In this document: piece by piece, positions 1 through 5,388 of the stretch
Numbering within the stretch: the stretch's first letter is position 1
Layout of the letters: each line of letters opens with the position of its first letter
NCBI GenBank assembly: GCA_002255025.1
Contig: NJEJ01000084.1
Location: forward strand, 1 to 6,546
DNA from: Candidatus Bathyarchaeota archaeon ex4484_135
GTDB taxonomy: Archaea > Thermoproteota > Bathyarchaeia > EX4484-135
Direction of reading: 5' to 3'
Length of the DNA stretch: 6,546 bases
Position numbers and translations under genes: made by a program
The notes under the pieces: generated by a model
Told to the model about the DNA's origin: nothing
Seen by the model: the letters and a program-made list of their open reading frames with translations, nothing else
The model's database searches: none

Positions 1-91
1 TTCCGTGAAGTTCGCCCGTGTTTTCAGCATATTCACGCCTCCCCAGGTCATGAAGGCCATAAACAAGGCCTGCAGGGAAGAGGCAGATTGA
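1..91 (+). CDS. C-terminal end of an unrecognised protein (5' truncated)
   Basis: An open frame enters from the left edge (codons from base 2) and stops at TGA 89-91, giving 29 residues that end in KACREEAD. I do not recognise the family from so short a tail; it is charged at the end and has no membrane segment or zinc motif. Codon choice (gcc, atg, aag, agg, ata) matches the neighbours, and the stop overlaps the TTG start of the next gene in the four bases TTGA. Both points suggest a real gene in an operon with the radical SAM gene. The function cannot be inferred here. Confidence 0.6.
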   Translation, partial: SVKFARVFSIFTPPQVMKAINKACREEAD

Positions 92-987
92 GGCTCCCCC
101 TCTTCAAATCGGCACCTGGCACCTGGTGCACTTGTCCTCCCAAGTACAACTTGAACGTCTACAAGGGCCGTTGTGCCCATGGCTGCCTCTACTGCTATTC
201 CATAAAGTTCCCGGCCTTCAGGGAGGGGCCGCCCGAGCCCAGGAAGGACTTGGCCTCTAGGATAGAGGTCATGGCGAGGAACACGAGGCCCTTAATGCCC
301 GTGATGGTGAGCGATTGCACTGACCCATACCAGCCCCTGGAGGCCAAGCTAGAGCTGACCAGGAGGTGCCTTGAAGTCCTCATAAGACACGGCTTCCCGA
401 TCCTAGTCGTCACTAAGTCGGACCTAGTGGTCCGCGACGCCGATGTGTTGGCTAGGGGGAAGTGCGTCATATCTATAACCATAACGACCCTTGACAGAGA
501 ACTCGCAAGACGCGTCGAGCCGGGTGCACCGAGCCCGTCAAGACGCCTTAAGGCCTTGGAGAAGCTATGCGAGATGAGTTTTCATGTTACGGCCAGGGTT
601 GACCCTATACTGCCCGGCCTGAACGATGACCTCACCGGCCTCAGGGAGCTAATAGACGCTATAGCGGATGCTGGTGCCAAACAGGTGACGAGTTCTACCT
701 TCAAGCCCGTCAGGGGCACCTTAAGGCTCATGAGGGAGGCTGATGAGGGCATCTATGAGATCGTCAGGAAGGCCTACGAGAAGGCCAGGTGGATAGGTGG
801 CTACCTCTACTTGCCCGATGGGGAACGCTACGAGATCATGAGGGCCGTGAGGGACTTAGCCATCGGACGAGGGCTCGATTTCGCCGTCTGCCGGGAAGGC
901 TTTACGGACCTGAACACGGCCGTATGTGATGGGACAGGCCCCCTGAGGCAGGGAGGCCTTGATATCTTCCTCAGGACCCGAAGATGA
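88..987 (+). CDS. SPL-family (COG1533-like) radical SAM protein
   Basis: A radical S-adenosylmethionine enzyme of about 299 residues. The 4Fe-4S/SAM motif CxxxCxxC is C29-AHG-C33-LY-C36, followed by Y37. It is preceded by CTCPPKYNLN (residues 14-23), a signature of archaeal spore-photoproduct-lyase-like proteins. Other family landmarks are CTDPYQPLE (77-85), EPGAPSPSRRLKALEKL and the barrel motif ARVDPILPGLND. These establish the family but not the substrate; archaea make no spores, so photoproduct repair should not be assumed. The TTG at 88 is chosen because it keeps the conserved N-terminus, overlaps the upstream stop and has GAGG 4 bases before it. Its 3' end overlaps the convergent membrane-protein gene by 17 bases. 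The fold call is firm and the role unknown. Confidence 0.88.
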   Translation: MRLPLFKSAPGTWCTCPPKYNLNVYKGRCAHGCLYCYSIKFPAFREGPPEPRKDLASRIEVMARNTRPLMPVMVSDCTDPYQPLEAKLELTRRCLEVLIRHGFPILVVTKSDLVVRDADVLARGKCVISITITTLDRELARRVEPGAPSPSRRLKALEKLCEMSFHVTARVDPILPGLNDDLTGLRELIDAIADAGAKQVTSSTFKPVRGTLRLMREADEGIYEIVRKAYEKARWIGGYLYLPDGERYEIMRAVRDLAIGRGLDFAVCREGFTDLNTAVCDGTGPLRQGGLDIFLRTRR

Positions 988-1573
988 ACGTGAGGGAGAA
1001 GTACATCCAGAACCAGGAGGCCGGTATGGGCAAGAGAGACCCGGCAAGGACTTGTTTTACGTCATGTTGGTCTAACCTGACCCTGGACCAGCAGACGGGC
1101 AACAGGAGCAGGTAAAGCCAGGCCATTTGCGGGCCTAGGACGTAGACGAGACATGTGGTCGGGCCTGATATGCCTGCAGCGTGGATGCTTATCTTCCAGG
1201 ACAGGTTTATGGCCAACATTATGGCCGTTATGAAGGCGTAGCAGGTCATCAGGCCTAGAGCTTCCTTCGGTGCCTTGGTCAGCACGAGCGAGTAAGCACC
1301 GGCCATATAGGACGATATGGCCCCCATGAAGGGGAGGCTCCTCTCCTCTCTCCTCGACACGCAGATATCGCCTACCAGACCGGCCCTCAGGCAGGCCAAA
1401 ATGACCAACACGGGCATCACGCTGGCGAAGACAACGGATAGCAGGAGCGACGTGAAGAGGTCGCAGCGGTCCTGGCACCTGTACGAGAGGAGAAGGAAGA
1501 AGCAGAAGGCAGCATAGGCAGGAGCACTTAGTATGGCCTCTATTGCTTTTGCCAGCCCTTCCGAGCCCCTCAT
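971..1573 (-). CDS. Integral membrane protein, PAP2-type phosphatase family (probable)
   Basis: From ATG 1573-1571 this is a 200-residue protein with about five or six hydrophobic helices (roughly residues 17-31, 43-62, 82-98, 107-124, 139-160 and 178-198). The best family clue is S163-R164-x5-H170, a match to PAP2 motif 3 (SRx5H). Upstream lie KISIHAAG (127-134), in the place of the SGH motif with H131, and a basic stretch RREERSLP (74-81), in the place of motif 1. Family members remove phosphate or pyrophosphate from membrane lipids; an isoprenoid-phosphate substrate is inferred from the divergent reductase gene. An upstream in-frame ATG (1651) would add 26 residues, but a TATA box at 1599-1606 on this strand lies downstream of it and sits about 30 bases before ATG 1573, favouring the shorter form. 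Motifs 1 and 2 are degenerate, so activity is uncertain. Confidence 0.7.
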   Translation of the reverse strand: MRGSEGLAKAIEAILSAPAYAAFCFFLLLSYRCQDRCDLFTSLLLSVVFASVMPVLVILACLRAGLVGDICVSRREERSLPFMGAISSYMAGAYSLVLTKAPKEALGLMTCYAFITAIMLAINLSWKISIHAAGISGPTTCLVYVLGPQMAWLYLLLLPVCWSRVRLDQHDVKQVLAGSLLPIPASWFWMYFSLTFIFGS

Positions 1574-1598
1574 GCTAGCCCTCCCTCTCCACAAGGGG

Positions 1599-1606
1599 TT
1601 TATAAG
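1599..1606 (-). promoter_or_regulatory. TATA box for the membrane-protein gene
   Basis: On the - strand the sequence reads CTTATAAA, a good archaeal TATA element. Its centre is about 29 bases before ATG 1573, so transcription would start within a few bases of the start codon and give a leaderless or nearly leaderless mRNA. A GGAGAGGGAGG stretch also lies 5-17 bases before the ATG, so Shine-Dalgarno use is possible if transcription starts further upstream. Confidence 0.6.
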
Positions 1607-1647
1607 GGATTCGGGCCACCGGCTCGGCCCGCTGGGCTCCCCCTCAC

Positions 1648-1680
1648 CCATCGGAAGGCCTACTGCCTCACAGCCGATGG
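1648..1680. repeat. Inverted repeat in the divergent intergenic region
   Basis: CCATCGG at 1648-1654 is the exact reverse complement of CCGATGG at 1674-1680. Inside the 19-base spacer, AGGC (1656-1659) can pair with GCCT (1665-1668) around a 5-base loop, giving a stacked stem-loop. It lies between the two divergent promoters, outside both predicted transcripts, so an operator role is more natural than an RNA role. No protein partner is known. Confidence 0.45.
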
Positions 1681-1705
1681 CCTAATAGGGCTCCCTGTGG
1701 AGGCC

Positions 1706-1713
1706 GATTTAAG
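1706..1713 (+). promoter_or_regulatory. TATA box for the geranylgeranyl-reductase-family gene
   Basis: GATTTAAG is centred about 28 bases before the TTG start at 1738. With the usual archaeal spacing the transcript would begin at or next to the start codon, so this gene is probably leaderless; no convincing Shine-Dalgarno precedes it. Confidence 0.55.
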
Positions 1714-1737
1714 CTCAACCCCCAAGAGATTTCGGCC

Positions 1738-2907
1738 TTGGAAGCAGAGGTGGCGGTGGTGGGAGCTGGTCCAACAGGCCTGCTGGCGGCCAGGGAAGTA
1801 GCTAAGGCCGGGTTCGATGTCGCAGTCTTAGAGGAGCACGAGCAAGTAGGGGTTCCCGTCCACTGTGCTGGCCTGTTAAGCTTGAGAGGCCTCGAAATGC
1901 TCGGCTTCAGGAGGGACGAGGACTTCGTGCTGAACACCTTCAGGGGGGCCATCTTCTACTCGCCATCCGGCCTGAGGTTATGCATCGAGGCGAGGAAACC
2001 CCTGGCCTGCGTGGTCGACCGAAAGGCTCTAGATGTCAAGCTGGCCACGAGGGCGGGGGCAGAGGGAGTTCGCCTGTCCTTGGGCAAGCAGGTCCGGTAT
2101 ATCTTGGCTGAGGAGGACCGAGTCCTGCTGGGGGGCCCCTGGGGTTCCATGTCTTGTCTGGCCTCCGTGGTGGCAGAGGGCTTCAAATCCAGGCTCGTCA
2201 GGATGCTGGGCCTCCGGACTATAAATTGGAGGGCTGTCCTGCCTGCAAGCCAGGTAGAAGTGACCGCACGGGATCTAGACGATGATTTTGTGGAGGTCCA
2301 CCTCGGCTCTCGCGTAGCACCCGGTTTCTTCGCGTGGGTCATACCGCTAGGGGACGGGAGAGCCCGGGTCGGGCTGGCCTGCAGGGAACTCGACCCGAGG
2401 AAGGCCCTTAGGGCTTTCTTAAAGCGGAGATTCGGCCTTAGGCTGGACCGAGCTCCTTATTCGGGCTCCGTCTTGAAATGCGGCCCGATACCTAAGACCT
2501 ACTCCGGCATGGTGGCCGTGGTGGGCGACGCAGCCGGTCAAGCCAAGCCCACCACAGGCGGGGGCGTGGTCCTCGGCGGCATATGTGCCATCTTGGCTGG
2601 TAGGGCGGTCGTGAAGGCCCTGGAGGAAGGCCGTAGGTCGCTGGCATCTTACGAGCTGGCCTGGAGGAGGGCGTTATGGTCCGACTTCAAGGCCATGCTG
2701 GTCCTCAGGAAAATGCTGGACGCCATGCCGGACCGGCTATTAGACAAGGCCATTCTCATGGCAGATGAGGCTGCCCTGAGCAGCATGGCTGAGGAAAAGT
2801 TGGATATGGATAGGCAATCTACCTTCCTGCTCGCACTACCCAAGTACTTGTTCACATGCCTCCTCGGCCTAGCTAGAAGAGCTCCCTCTTCCCTCAAGCG
2901 ATTTTAA
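1738..2907 (+). CDS. Geranylgeranyl reductase family FAD-dependent oxidoreductase
   Basis: A 389-residue flavoprotein of the p-hydroxybenzoate-hydroxylase-like fold. The N-terminal dinucleotide-binding loop is G9-A-G11-P-T-G14, with an acidic residue (E32) ending the second strand. Next comes VGVPVHCAGLLS (37-48), whose Cys43 lies in the region of the active-site cysteine known from archaeal geranylgeranyl reductases. The second FAD motif VGDAAGQAKPTTGGG (262-276) is a family hallmark. Members saturate geranylgeranyl chains of archaeal ether lipids, or related polyprenols or quinones; which substrate applies here cannot be told. The C-terminus is amphipathic and basic and could sit on the membrane. 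TTG 1738 is the only start that just precedes the FAD loop and is placed correctly after the TATA box. The gene is divergent from the PAP2-like protein, and its last 39 bases overlap the convergent L13e gene. Confidence 0.87.
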   Translation: MEAEVAVVGAGPTGLLAAREVAKAGFDVAVLEEHEQVGVPVHCAGLLSLRGLEMLGFRRDEDFVLNTFRGAIFYSPSGLRLCIEARKPLACVVDRKALDVKLATRAGAEGVRLSLGKQVRYILAEEDRVLLGGPWGSMSCLASVVAEGFKSRLVRMLGLRTINWRAVLPASQVEVTARDLDDDFVEVHLGSRVAPGFFAWVIPLGDGRARVGLACRELDPRKALRAFLKRRFGLRLDRAPYSGSVLKCGPIPKTYSGMVAVVGDAAGQAKPTTGGGVVLGGICAILAGRAVVKALEEGRRSLASYELAWRRALWSDFKAMLVLRKMLDAMPDRLLDKAILMADEAALSSMAEEKLDMDRQSTFLLALPKYLFTCLLGLARRAPSSLKRF

Positions 2908-3120
2908 GAAGTCCCTGAGGGCTTCCACGTTCCAGGGGTGCTTGCTCTTCCTCCTCACGTCAACTCTGAGGCCCAGCTTCCTGGCCTGTTTGACGGTGAG
3001 GCCTACTTCCTCTAACTCGGGCACGCTGAAGCCACGTCCCACCCGGAGGCCTGGGTCAACTCCTCCGTACTTGATCAAATGCGGCCTCTTGACCACGGGC
3101 TCAGGCACCTCGCCTCCCAC
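2869..3120 (-). CDS. rpl13e: Large-subunit ribosomal protein L13e
   Basis: An 83-residue basic protein. PVVKRPHLIKYGG (8-20), VGRGFSVPELEEVGL, KQARKLGLRVDVRRKSKHPWN and EALRDFLKSL are the conserved L13e segments. L13e is a 50S protein shared by eukaryotes and part of the archaea, chiefly the TACK lineages, so it also helps place the organism. The protein ends GRGSSSS, a poorly conserved tail encoded in the overlap with the reductase gene. The start is GTG 3120-3118, preceded by GAGGGTG (3134-3128) at a spacing of 7 bases. A TATA-like CTTAAATC (3161-3154) lies about 37 bases upstream. The gene is divergent from gltX. Confidence 0.85.
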   Translation of the reverse strand: MGGEVPEPVVKRPHLIKYGGVDPGLRVGRGFSVPELEEVGLTVKQARKLGLRVDVRRKSKHPWNVEALRDFLKSLEGRGSSSS

Positions 3121-3153
3121 GCCAACTCACCCTCTAGGCCCCAGGCAGAGGGC

Positions 3154-3161
3154 GATTTAAG
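3154..3161. promoter_or_regulatory. TATA-like element in the L13e/gltX divergent region
   Basis: GATTTAAG on the + strand is identical to the element before the reductase gene; read on the - strand it is CTTAAATC and is well placed for L13e, with a short leader carrying its Shine-Dalgarno. On the + strand it would give gltX a leader of about 45 bases, so the direction of use is undecided. Confidence 0.45.
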
Positions 3162-3188
3162 ATATGTGCTTGCCTCCCACGTGCAATA

Positions 3189-3196
3189 CTCATAAG
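3189..3196 (+). promoter_or_regulatory. Candidate TATA box for gltX
   Basis: CTCATAAG is centred about 26 bases before a predicted transcription start near 3219. That would leave a short leader starting at the Shine-Dalgarno GAGGT (3218-3222), which lies 8 bases before TTG 3231. It is weaker than the element at 3154-3161 but better spaced for gltX. Confidence 0.4.
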
Positions 3197-3230
3197 AGAC
3201 CCTGCCACCGGACGGTCGAGGTAGGACGAG

Positions 3231-3794
3231 TTGGTGGAGCCGGAGATAAGGGAGCTACTCCTGAAGGCTGCCCTCCTGAACGCTATCAAGCACGGTGGGA
3301 AGGCCAAGCTAGGACCCGTCTTAGGCGGCTTCTTCAGCGAGAGGCCCGACCTGAGGCCCTTGGCCAAGCAGCTGATACCCATAGCCAGGGAGGTCGTAGA
3401 AGAGGTCAATAAGATGGACTTGCCGGAACAGAAGGCCTTGTTGGAGGAGAAGTGGCCAGGGGCCCTAGAGGCCGAGGAACACGAGGAAGCCGAGGAACGT
3501 GAGAAGGAGCTGCCTTCTCTCCCGAACGTGGAGAAGTATGAACGCGTTGTGACGAGGTTCGCCCCGAACCCCGATTGCGTCCTCCACCTCGGCTCAGCCA
3601 GGGCCCTCGTGCTGAGCCACGATTACGCCAGGATGTACAAGGGCCTCTTCTACCTGCGTTTCGAGGACACGGACCCAAGGACGAAGTCGGCCAGGCTGGA
3701 GTTCTACGATGCCATACTGGAGGACTTGGAGTGGCTCGGCTGCAGACCGGATAAGGTGTTCATACAGGAAGGCATACATCTGCACTTGCTCTAA
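3231..3794 (+). CDS. gltX: Glutamyl-tRNA synthetase, N-terminal part (frame broken)
   Basis: Class I aminoacyl-tRNA synthetase that charges tRNA-Glu, and in most archaea also tRNA-Gln, in the cytoplasm. Residues 1-105 are the archaeal N-terminal extension, including LLNAIKHGGKAKLGPVLG and an acidic, Glu-rich linker. The Rossmann catalytic domain follows: FAPNPDCVLHLGSARA holds the HIGH-type motif HLGS (119-122), and FEDTDP (144-149) is the next conserved block. Homology holds through DKVFIQE, ending at residue 180 (base 3770). The remaining GIHLHLL and the TAA at 3792 are read out of frame. The real gene continues in the +1 frame from base 3772. The TTG at 3231 has GAGGT 8 bases upstream; GTG 3234 is an alternative start. 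Treat this together with the C-terminal part as one damaged gene. Confidence 0.85.
   Translation: MVEPEIRELLLKAALLNAIKHGGKAKLGPVLGGFFSERPDLRPLAKQLIPIAREVVEEVNKMDLPEQKALLEEKWPGALEAEEHEEAEEREKELPSLPNVEKYERVVTRFAPNPDCVLHLGSARALVLSHDYARMYKGLFYLRFEDTDPRTKSARLEFYDAILEDLEWLGCRPDKVFIQEGIHLHLL
3765..3777 (+). other. Frame break and internal deletion in gltX
   Basis: In-frame CAG GAA (Gln-Glu, 3765-3770) is followed by a single G and then by codons of the next frame, GCA TAC ATC TGC (Ala-Tyr-Ile-Cys). In archaeal GluRS the FIQ/YQ segment is normally followed by a block like SDRxxIYYEYAExLI before AY(I/V)CTC. That block, about 18 residues, is absent, so the lesion is best explained as loss of 3n+2 bases (about 53-56) rather than a one-base error. 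CATAC occurs on both sides (3761-3765, 3773-3777), a possible microhomology. Confidence 0.75.
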
Positions 3795-4944
3795 GGAACG
3801 CTTTAAAGAACTCGCCATGGCATGTAAGCCATGTCCCTGCAGGGAACTGCCTGTTGAAGAACACCTCGAGCGTTGGGAACTCATGTTGGATGGTACGTTC
3901 GGTGAGGGAGAGGCTGTCGTGCGTGTGAAAACGGACCTGACACACCCGAACCCGGCCGTGAGGGATTGGCCAGCACTCCGCATAATAGACCCGGAGAAGC
4001 ACCCACACCCCAGGCCCGAGGTAAGGGAGAAGGGATACCGCGTCTGGCCGCTCTACAACTTCGCCTGCGGCATAGATGACCACCTAATGGGCATAACGCA
4101 CATAATAAGGGGAAAGGAGCACATGACCAACGAGATAAGGCAGCGTTATATGTATGCCCACTTCGGCTGGCATTACCCAGAGGCCATCCACTACGGCCGC
4201 CTGAGGATAACGGGGGCCGTATTAAGCAAGTCCAAGATAGTGGGCGGCGTCCAGAAGGGCCTCTTCACGGGCTGGGACGACGTTCGCCTGGCTACCCTCA
4301 GGGCCCTGAGGCGTCGCGGTATAACGCCGGAGGCCGTCAGGCGTCTGATGCTCGAGATAGGCCCTAAGCCAGCGGACATAACGATAAGCTGGGAGAACCT
4401 GTACGCCATAAACAGGAAGATAATAGACCCGGTGGCGAACCGCTACTTCTTCGTGTGGGAGCCCATCGAGCTGGAGGTCGTGAAGCTGCCTCCGGACCTT
4501 CCTCTCGTGGTGGAACTCCCCCTGCACCCAGATGACCCTGGAAGGGGAAAGAGGACCTTAGAGCTGACAGCCTCAGGCGACAAGGCCAAGTTCCTCATAG
4601 CGGGCCCAGACGCCAGGGACATGGCCGAGGGGGCCGTCTTCAGGCTCATAGGATTGTTCAACGCTCAGGTCCTTAAGGCTGGCGGAGATAAGATCGTGGC
4701 TGAATTCCACAGCCAGGCCGTTGAGGTGGCCAAGGAGCTCAAGGTCCCCTTAATCCACTGGCTGCCAGCTGAGGGAAACTTGGAAGTCGAGGTCCTCAGG
4801 CCGGACGGGACTGTAGAGGGGCTTGGGGAGCCCAACCTCGCCAGGGAACAGACGGGCTCCCTGGTCCAGCTGGTCCGTTATGGCTTCGGGCGTGTGGATG
4901 AGGTGGCAGAAGGCTTCGTGAGGATATGTTACGCCCATAAGTGA
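3772..4944 (+). CDS. gltX: Glutamyl-tRNA synthetase, C-terminal part (frame broken)
   Basis: The continuation of gltX in the +1 frame, with homology resuming at AYICTCSKERF (base 3772). It carries a cysteine cluster (CTC, then CKPCPCREL) in the acceptor-binding region, VRIKTDL-like VRVKTDL, HPNPAVRDWPALRIID, YRVWPLYNFACGIDDH, the repeat of active-site residues in HIIRGKEH, the KMSKS-type loop VLSKSK (4219-4236), and RALRRRGITPEA. The rest is the beta-barrel anticodon-binding region typical of archaeal-type GluRS/GlnRS. It runs to TGA 4942 with no further lesion visible. In-frame ATGs at 3709 and 3817 exist, but the first reads non-homologous sequence and the second lacks a Shine-Dalgarno, so independent translation is doubtful. 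With about 18 residues restored, the whole protein would be near 589 residues, slightly longer than the archaeal enzymes I recall (about 550-575). Confidence 0.85.
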   Translation, partial: AYICTCSKERFKELAMACKPCPCRELPVEEHLERWELMLDGTFGEGEAVVRVKTDLTHPNPAVRDWPALRIIDPEKHPHPRPEVREKGYRVWPLYNFACGIDDHLMGITHIIRGKEHMTNEIRQRYMYAHFGWHYPEAIHYGRLRITGAVLSKSKIVGGVQKGLFTGWDDVRLATLRALRRRGITPEAVRRLMLEIGPKPADITISWENLYAINRKIIDPVANRYFFVWEPIELEVVKLPPDLPLVVELPLHPDDPGRGKRTLELTASGDKAKFLIAGPDARDMAEGAVFRLIGLFNAQVLKAGGDKIVAEFHSQAVEVAKELKVPLIHWLPAEGNLEVEVLRPDGTVEGLGEPNLAREQTGSLVQLVRYGFGRVDEVAEGFVRICYAHK

Positions 4945-4985
4945 GGTTCTCAGGCTTACTTCTCCCCGCTGACTTGAGCACCAGA

Positions 4986-4994
4986 GATATAAAG
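4986..4994 (+). promoter_or_regulatory. TATA box for L40e
   Basis: GATATAAAG is the strongest TATA element in the window. It predicts transcription from about 5015-5018, next to the Shine-Dalgarno GGGAGG (5015-5020), which stands 8 bases before ATG 5029. It shows that L40e can be expressed independently of gltX. Confidence 0.65.
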
Positions 4995-5028
4995 GGGTAG
5001 TTCTCCAAGCCCTCGGGAGGCGTGTGAG

Positions 5029-5193
5029 ATGCCGCTGAGGGACCCGGTCAAGATAGCCATAGCACAGGCCCGGAGGCTGAGGGTCAAGATATGCCGTGAG
5101 TGCGGGGCTAGGAACGCACCTACGGCCACGAAGTGCAGGCGTTGCAGGAGCAAGAACCTACGTTGGAAGAGGGTAGAGAGGAGCAGGAGGTAA
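5029..5193 (+). CDS. rpl40e: Large-subunit ribosomal protein L40e
   Basis: A 54-residue, very basic zinc-ribbon protein. The motif C22-RE-C25 then C36-RR-C39 supplies the four zinc ligands; KICRECGARN, ATKCRRCRS and NLRWK are the conserved L40e core. Archaeal L40e is a free ribosomal protein of this size, whereas in eukaryotes it is fused to ubiquitin. ATG 5029 follows GGGAGG at 8 bases and begins with MPLRDP, close to the usual MPxxDP start. It has its own TATA box. Downstream, TAAGGC (5200-5205) and GCCTTA (5212-5217) form a small inverted repeat before the tRNA, but there is no T-run to call a terminator. Confidence 0.92.
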   Translation: MPLRDPVKIAIAQARRLRVKICRECGARNAPTATKCRRCRSKNLRWKRVERSRR

Positions 5194-5212
5194 GGATCTT
5201 AAGGCCCGATAG

Positions 5213-5220
5213 CCTTATCT
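5213..5220 (+). promoter_or_regulatory. Candidate TATA box for tRNA-Val
   Basis: CCTTATCT is centred about 27 bases before 5244. The usual archaeal spacing would therefore start transcription at, or one or two bases before, the mature 5' end of the tRNA (5245). If used, the precursor has essentially no leader. Confidence 0.4.
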
Positions 5221-5221
5221 A

Positions 5222-5249
5222 GGCCCCTGTGGGCCTCAGGACAGGGGCC
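5222..5249 (+). repeat. Perfect inverted repeat overlapping the tRNA-Val 5' end
   Basis: GGCCCCTGT (5222-5230) is the exact reverse complement of ACAGGGGCC (5241-5249), with a 10-base loop. The right arm includes the first five bases of the tRNA acceptor stem, so in any longer precursor this hairpin would compete with the cloverleaf and bury the RNase P site at 5244/5245. Confidence 0.6.
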
Positions 5250-5321
5250 GGTGGTCTAGCCTGGTAGGACGCCTCCCTGACGCGGAGGAGGTCCCCGGTT
5301 CAAATCCGGGCCGGCCCACCA
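5245..5321 (+). tRNA. tRNA-Val (anticodon GAC)
   Basis: The full cloverleaf can be drawn by hand. The acceptor stem GGGCCGG (5245-5251) pairs with CCGGCCC (5311-5317) over all 7 bases. The D stem is GTCT/GGAC. The anticodon stem CCTCC (5272-5276) pairs with GGAGG (5284-5288) around the loop CTGACGC, giving anticodon GAC at 5279-5281, which reads Val codons GUC and GUU. The variable region is AGGTC, and the T arm is CCCGG-TTCAAAT-CCGGG. The discriminator base is A (5318) and CCA is encoded at 5319-5321. There is no intron. Confidence 0.95.
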
Positions 5322-5343
5322 CGCACCTCTAACCGCGGGAAAA

Positions 5344-5350
5344 GCTTAAG
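5344..5350 (+). promoter_or_regulatory. TATA box for the S8e-SRP19 unit
   Basis: GCTTAAG preceded by an A-run (GGGAAAA), which resembles a BRE. It predicts a transcription start near 5373 and a leader of about 16 bases carrying GGAGGG (5381-5386), only 2 bases before ATG 5389, an unusually tight spacing. Confidence 0.55.
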
Positions 5351-5388
5351 AGAAGCCATAAGGCCTCTCCCGCACGAGCTGGAGGGCC

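Noticed and set aside
1062..1478. Long open frame on the - strand overlapping the PAP2-like gene
   Set aside because: Its product is Arg/Pro/His-rich with no family motif, and it lies out of frame inside a gene with clear membrane helices and SRx5H.
2942..3160. + strand open frame across L13e
   Set aside because: Antisense to a well-conserved ribosomal protein; no start signal or recognisable motif.
3406..3678. Open frame on the - strand within gltX
   Set aside because: Arg/Gly/Pro-rich composition typical of antisense reading of a G+C-rich gene; no motif.
3709..3771. An independent gene starting at ATG 3709 for the C-terminal half of gltX
   Set aside because: The first 21 codons read the N-terminal half's coding DNA in the wrong frame; homology begins only at base 3772.
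3765..3777. Programmed +1 frameshift in gltX
   Set aside because: A frameshift would not restore the roughly 18 missing conserved residues, and no slippery or stalling signal is obvious.
3801..3819. CTTTAAAG followed by ATG 3817 as an internal promoter and start for the gltX C-terminal half
   Set aside because: The spacing (about 13 bases from TATA centre to ATG) is too short for an archaeal promoter, and no Shine-Dalgarno is present.
5200..5217. TAAGGC/GCCTTA stem as a terminator after L40e
   Set aside because: Only 6 bp with no T-run; it also overlaps the likely tRNA promoter, so it is mentioned only in the L40e entry.
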